This document shows positions 59,700 to 64,000 of a stretch of 64,000 nucleotides of DNA, one piece after another. The stretch is from Magnolia sinica (taxonomy: Eukaryota > Streptophyta > Magnoliopsida > Magnoliales > Magnoliaceae): contig NC_080577.1 of assembly GCF_029962835.1 (NCBI RefSeq), forward strand, positions 6,572,001 through 6,636,000. Direction: 5' to 3'. How positions within the stretch are numbered: the stretch's first letter is position 1; every line of letters begins with the position of its first letter. The position numbers and the translations under genes are program-made. The notes under the pieces are model-generated. The model was not told the origin of the DNA and ran no database searches. It saw only the letters and a program-made list of their open reading frames with translations.

Positions 59700-60028
59700 A
59701 ACCTTACTTCCTGTGACCGCAAGCTCTACGGAGCCCACCACCATTTCTGTCCATCAGTTTTGCCAGATCATGTTAGGACATGAGCTCGAAATAAGCAGGT
59801 CCAAAATTCAAGTGGACCATATCACAGGAAATATGCGATAGAAATGACCGTTGAAAATATTTGTATGCCATCTAATCTTTCTGCCGTTTCTTGTGTTGTG
59901 GCCCACTTGAATATTAAATCTGTCTGTCTTTTTAGGTGGAATCCTAACATGAGTTGGTGCATATGGATGGAGTGGATGTAACACAGACAACACGGTGGAG
60001 CACACAGAGCTCAGGGTTACAGAGGGGC
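59700..60028. mobile_element. palindromic MITE, shortened
   Basis: The family blocks TGCCAGATCATGTTAGGACA, TTCAAGTGGACCATATCACA and the right-arm CACGGTGGAGCACACAGAGC are present. The central part is deleted and the termini are eroded. Confidence 0.7.
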
Positions 60029-60029
60029 T

Positions 60030-61170
60030 ACCCCGGTTAGAGGAAATTCACGTCCGTGGGCTATGGCCCATACAAGAGGTGGCAAACTGATTTGGACGGT
60101 CCGGATGGATGACCAAGTAGTGGATAAACATGGTTCATAAACTGAATTTGGGTGTATATTTTGGGCTATTGGACCTGCTGAAAGGGTACGACTATTAGTG
60201 CGTGCATATATACAAATGGTGCACAGGTCGAGATCATACAAACAACTGTCCATTAATTGGAGATTATGACGTCCAACTGATTTGATGCACCACCTTAGTG
60301 GGCTCACGGATTGGACGGTTAAGTTTGAGGTACATGTATGATACGTATACAATTTTGGTTTGCATGCTTGTAGATCAGAGTATCCATGTTATACGTACGT
60401 GGCGGGCACGTGTGAATTTATCATTGCTGAAATTCAAACTGATCGAGCAATCCTAAACGTCCAAGCTGTCTGTCAATTGGATGATTGAAGTAAACTGGTG
60501 AACGGTCCAAATTCAAATGACAAAATCAAATGATTAACACTGTCGGCTCAGTATCATTTTTTGGGTTATGCTTCATCCACGATTCAGTCAGCGATTTGTA
60601 CGGCCTAGATTACCGTGCACCTATGCCATATGCAAATAGATGAGTCAACACGATAATAACAATGCAACCATTGACCGCAGCGTGGGAATCCATACACGCC
60701 ACACGCAGATCTGATCCTCATCGTCACCACCTAGGGTTGCAAATGGGCCGGAGTGGCCCGTGGGATTTCGGGTCTGGCCCAGTTTGACCTGTAATTGCCG
60801 GTTGTGATTTTGGGCCTTGGATGGGTTTATTATTAGTAGGCCCTTTGGATGGGACAATCTTAACCTTTCCATTGTTGGCATAAAAATACAGGAAGAAATG
60901 ATCGAACACCTTACATTCAATGTATGAAAGACCAAAGAATAGATGGCTAGGATCTTTAAATTTGGGAGATTTGGGGGGCCATCATCCATCCATGATGAGT
61001 TTTATAGATCTATGGATTGGATGGACCATGGCCCCACGTGTACAAACAGAAAACACGGCCTCGGTTATTAATTAGTTATTTGGAAGTGTGCATGTCAGGT
61101 CAACGGACTTGTTGGAAGCCACGTTTTGGCTTCCAATTGGTTATTTGTTTGCGACTCCCCAACACGGATC
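60030..61170. other. intergenic sequence
   Basis: No gene is recognised. A GGGCCGG/GGCCCAG-rich patch at about 60731-60830 resembles the GGCCCA repeats at 51.3-52.6 kb and 58 kb. Confidence 0.45.
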
Positions 61171-61173
61171 GCT

Positions 61174-61708
61174 AAAACGGATTAGGTGTTACCCGCGTAA
61201 CACTGTATTGGTTGTTTCCCTGACCGTGGGGCCTACCTTGATGTATGTTCTATATATCCACGCCGTCCATTAGTTTTTTCAGATCATTTCAGGCATGATC
61301 TCAAAAATGAAGCAGATCCAAAGCTCAAGTGGACCGCACAGTAGATATTTAATTTCTACCATTAAAAACTTCCTGGGGTCACGAAAGTTTTGGATCAAGC
61401 TGATATTTTTGTTTTCGTCTCATCCAGGTCTGGATGACCATATCAACAGGTTGGATGGCAAAGAAACATTATGGTGAGCCCTAGGAAGTTTTTTAATGAT
61501 GGGGATTCAATGACTACTATATTTCCTGTGGTGCAGTCCACATTAACTTTTGATCTCCTTCGTTTTTAAGACCATGACCTAAGATGAGTTGAAAAAAAAA
61601 AAAAAACTAATAGACGGTGTGGATATACAGCACATGCATTAAGGTGGGCCCCACGGTCAGGAAGCACCCTCCCACCACCGTGTTACCCGGGTAATTAACA
61701 CCTAATCC
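61174..61708. mobile_element. palindromic MITE copy
   Basis: The left end AAAACGGATTAGGTGTTACC and right end GGTAATTAACACCTAATCC are inverted. The body blocks (CACGCCGTCCATTAG, AACAGGTTGGATGGCAAAG, GGTGGGCCCCACGGTCAGG) follow the consensus closely. The TSD is not readable. Confidence 0.82.
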
Positions 61709-61709
61709 T

Positions 61710-62690
61710 GGCCAAACATGGTTAAACGTTCTGATGATCCTCACCATCTATCTCTCGAGTCCACAATGGATGGTTCATAGCCCAATACAAAACAAGACAT
61801 ATTCTCACTTCAAATTCTCCAGGTGAAAGTGGACCATTAACTACCCGTTTGAACGCCACAATCAGATGGTTAGGATTTTCAATCAGCGTGATTTTGGATT
61901 GAAACCTCTTTATAACTGATCCAACAGATGGACAGTCCGTATCATCCGACAGAACAGCACTTAAAGGTTCGATCACTTGGCATGTCCAAGTCATGGGCTC
62001 ACTTGGTTTTATGGTCCAGCGATCTGCACCTTTCATCTGTTGGGCTACCATTGACAGGAGTATACAAAAGAAACCAATGGGATAGTTTTGGCCTCCGTAA
62101 ATTTCCCTGTGAATCTAGATCTTCAGCCATTTTTGCTTTTAACAGTTTCTTTTAAGGCCAATAACTGGACGGATAGGTTGTCTAGCCAATTCAATCTTCA
62201 TCCACACTAAGGCCCATCAGGTGGATGGTCTAGATCATACGTCTATACAGCCAACTCACATGTCTGCGCTTGATATCTATCGTATGCATTTACACCTTGC
62301 TTGAATGTATGTTCTAGACCGTCCATATTGGTGGCCTTACTTTTGTCCACAGTTCTACAACAACTAATGGTCGGCTCTAAACAAGATGATTAGAATCAAA
62401 ATGGTCCAGAGTCCATGTTCAGTGGGAAATGGGTGATTTCTGTGGCCTTCAATAAATGGTACAGCCCCCAAGTGGATTGCTGTGATCATCTCAATCTGAC
62501 CATTCAGGAGATGGGCCCACTATTAATTGTCAGTGATCTTCTTCCAAGAGGAACTACCTCAAACTCAACAAAGCCAAAGCCAAAGCCATCCGTGCATGTA
62601 TGTAACCACCTGGAGCCTAAAGAGACGGTCTGAGCAACTCAGAGAGAGTACTCCAAGCAGTGATTCATATGTCAAACGGACGCCAACTGG
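61710..62690. other. intergenic sequence
   Basis: No gene or delimited repeat is recognised. The overlapping short open frames on both strands lack motifs. Confidence 0.45.
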
Positions 62691-62694
62691 AGCC

Positions 62695-62965
62695 CGGGCA
62701 GTTCCGTGGGGCCCACCGGGATGTGCGTTACATCCACTCCTTCTATTATTCGTGCCAGCTCATGTTAGGACGTGTCCAAACTAACTATCATCCGATAGTC
62801 GAGTGAGCCAAAAGTAGCGATAGGGACACCTACGATTGGAACCTTCTTGGGCCAGAGAAATTTTAGATCAGGCTGATAGTTGGTTTTTCCTTTTATCCTG
62901 ATGGGACTCATTTTATTATTGACCGTTTGGATGGCATATAAACATCATGGTGGGCCCCAACAGAG
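62695..62965. mobile_element. palindromic MITE, truncated
   Basis: GTTCCGTGGGGCCCACCGGG, CAGCTCATGTTAGGACGTG, GATCAGGCTGATAGTTGG and AAACATCATGGTGGGCCCC are family blocks in order. The right half after the centre is missing. Confidence 0.7.
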
Positions 62966-63050
62966 ACTTTGGTTAGACGGGCTCTTTGTAGAAAATTCGC
63001 GTCGGTGGCGAACGTCGAGAATGCATGTGGTCTTCCTAATATGGAAACGC

Positions 63051-63053
<3 letters not shown>

Positions 63054-63085
<32 letters not shown>
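63054..63085. repeat. (GA)16 microsatellite
   Basis: A dinucleotide run 150 bp downstream of the FLA stop codon, in or beyond its 3' UTR. Confidence 0.95.
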
Positions 63086-63089
<4 letters not shown>

Positions 63090-63234
63090 AGAAAGTATCA
63101 TCATCAATAAAGAGAAAAACCATATGACAACAATGAAACAAAATCACAAAGAACACAAATGTACGTGGGCATGCCAAACAACCCACGAAATGACTTTATA
63201 CCATGAAAATAACAAGAATGCCATCCATCAATCC

Positions 63235-63981
63235 TCACCAAACAGTCCCCATGATCATCATCAACCCAACCCCAACCACAGCACTCCACCTTACATTCAT
63301 CTCCCTAGAACCAGCATTGGGTGTCGAATCCGCCGATGCCGATGGCCCACCAGACGATGTAGATGATACCGGTGGGGACCGATTGGCAGACGGGGACGAA
63401 GGTGGTGGGGCCTTTGCTGTCACATTGGGCTTAGGCCCAAAGATATCCAAAGGTAGCAACACCTTATCCAGCTGGTACACTGCCAATGGGAAATCCGACC
63501 GGATTGCATTATTGATCTGGGTCTCGACAATGCCACTCGACACGTTCACCTGGTTGGCTGAGCTAGAGAAATTCAGGTTGTAGAGTCCGCCGTCGCTGCC
63601 TGACGCCTGTGTTCGGACGGGGTTGCTTACCGTCTCGAACATTGCCAACGTGTAGAACTTAGGTAGCACATGGTACAGTAACAGTTCAACCTGTTGTTGT
63701 GTGGTTAAGCCGTTGAGCGTGCCGGCCTTGAGGTTGTTGAAGGCGTTGTCGGTGGGGGCGAGGAGTGTGAGCCCTTGATCTGAGTTGTTGACTTGGTTAA
63801 CGATCTGAATGCCGACTTGGGTGGACCCCAGTAGGCGAAGGAGGGTGGTGTATTGGCCAGCTTTCACTAGGGTGGCAGTGAGGTTGAGTGGGCCAGGGGC
63901 TGGGGCTGGAGCGGAAGGAGATTGAGCTTGGACATGTGAGGTGGTGAGGAGGAGAGCTAGGGATAGGGCTAGGAGGAGCAT
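63235..63981 (-). CDS. fasciclin-like arabinogalactan protein (FLA)
   Basis: 248 residues, intronless, secreted and probably GPI-anchored. Residues 1-19 form a signal peptide (MLLLALSLALLLTTSHVQA). Residues 20-31 are an SPSAPAPAPG arabinogalactan-type stretch. One fasciclin domain spans about 35-182, with the H1 motif LTLLAPTDNAF (71-81), the YHVLP box (103-107) and the H2 motif AVYQLDKVLLP (167-177). Residues 191-222 are a Pro/Ser-rich AGP module, and the C-terminus (about 230-248) is hydrophobic, as needed for GPI attachment after the small residues near 222-225. Five N-glycosylation sequons are visible. The layout AGP-FAS-AGP-GPI is that of FLA group A (FLA11/FLA12-like), linked to secondary walls and stem mechanics; the subgroup is inference. 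The frame stays open upstream of this ATG to the window edge, so the true start may lie outside. Confidence 0.93.
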   Translation of the reverse strand: MLLLALSLALLLTTSHVQAQSPSAPAPAPGPLNLTATLVKAGQYTTLLRLLGSTQVGIQIVNQVNNSDQGLTLLAPTDNAFNNLKAGTLNGLTTQQQVELLLYHVLPKFYTLAMFETVSNPVRTQASGSDGGLYNLNFSSSANQVNVSSGIVETQINNAIRSDFPLAVYQLDKVLLPLDIFGPKPNVTAKAPPPSSPSANRSPPVSSTSSGGPSASADSTPNAGSREMNVRWSAVVGVGLMMIMGTVW

Positions 63982-64000
63982 GGTGAAGGGAGATGGAGTG

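Noticed and set aside
12333..62965. Many regularly worded repeats that might suggest a CRISPR-like array
   Set aside because: The copies are hundreds of bases long, dispersed, palindromic and bear TSDs; they are MITEs in a plant genome.
63235..63583. Plus-strand frames overlapping the FLA gene
   Set aside because: They are antisense shadows of a well-supported coding sequence.

Overview
The window is plant nuclear DNA. The evidence is plant LTR retrotransposons (Ty3/Gypsy, Ty1/Copia and short-LTR non-autonomous types), MITEs, a tRNA-derived SINE, dinucleotide microsatellites and two plant-specific protein families. A palindromic repeat built on words such as GTGGGGCCCACC and ATCCACGCCGTCCATC recurs throughout. 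From memory, not from a search, such repeats are abundant in magnoliid genomes (Lauraceae and Magnoliaceae relatives), so I infer a magnoliid-like tree with a repeat-rich intergenic landscape.

Only two protein-coding genes look functional. One is a CC-type (ROXY) glutaredoxin on the minus strand at 9881-10309. It has a TATA box at 10466-10472, a CT/CA-rich 5' leader and five same-strand TGACG motifs upstream. The other is a single-domain fasciclin-like arabinogalactan protein (FLA) on the minus strand at 63235-63981, at the right edge, whose 5' end may continue beyond the window. Nothing suggests that the two genes work together; about 53 kb of transposon-dominated DNA separates them.

Layout from the left: mostly unassigned sequence (1-1870); a palindromic MITE and a badly decayed minus-strand Ty1/Copia pol/gag (1873-5100); a non-autonomous LTR element with 0.7 kb LTRs (5510-8186); the ROXY gene; a MITE cluster (12.3-13.6 kb); two related 2.1 kb solo LTRs in opposite orientation 141 bp apart (14050-18361); and a structurally complete but coding-defective 10.4 kb Ty3/Gypsy element (19005-29439, minus strand). 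The Gypsy element has a MITE in its 5' LTR and a 3.9 kb LTR-like insertion in gag.

Further right are MITE, SINE and hAT-like clusters (30.8-32.9 kb); a solo LTR (33140-33848); tandem and nested MITEs (35.2-39.7 kb); small tandem hairpins (42.3 kb); a gag-only Copia derivative with an LTR nested in it (42707-45415); more MITEs; a tandem segmental duplication carrying later insertions (53.8-55.6 kb); two more SINE/MITE patches; and the FLA gene.

Most mobile elements were delimited by reading target-site duplications (TSDs) directly, and in two cases the uninterrupted or parental sequence can also be read in the window. Family names above superfamily level rest on structure and memory. No tRNA, rRNA or CRISPR array was recognised.
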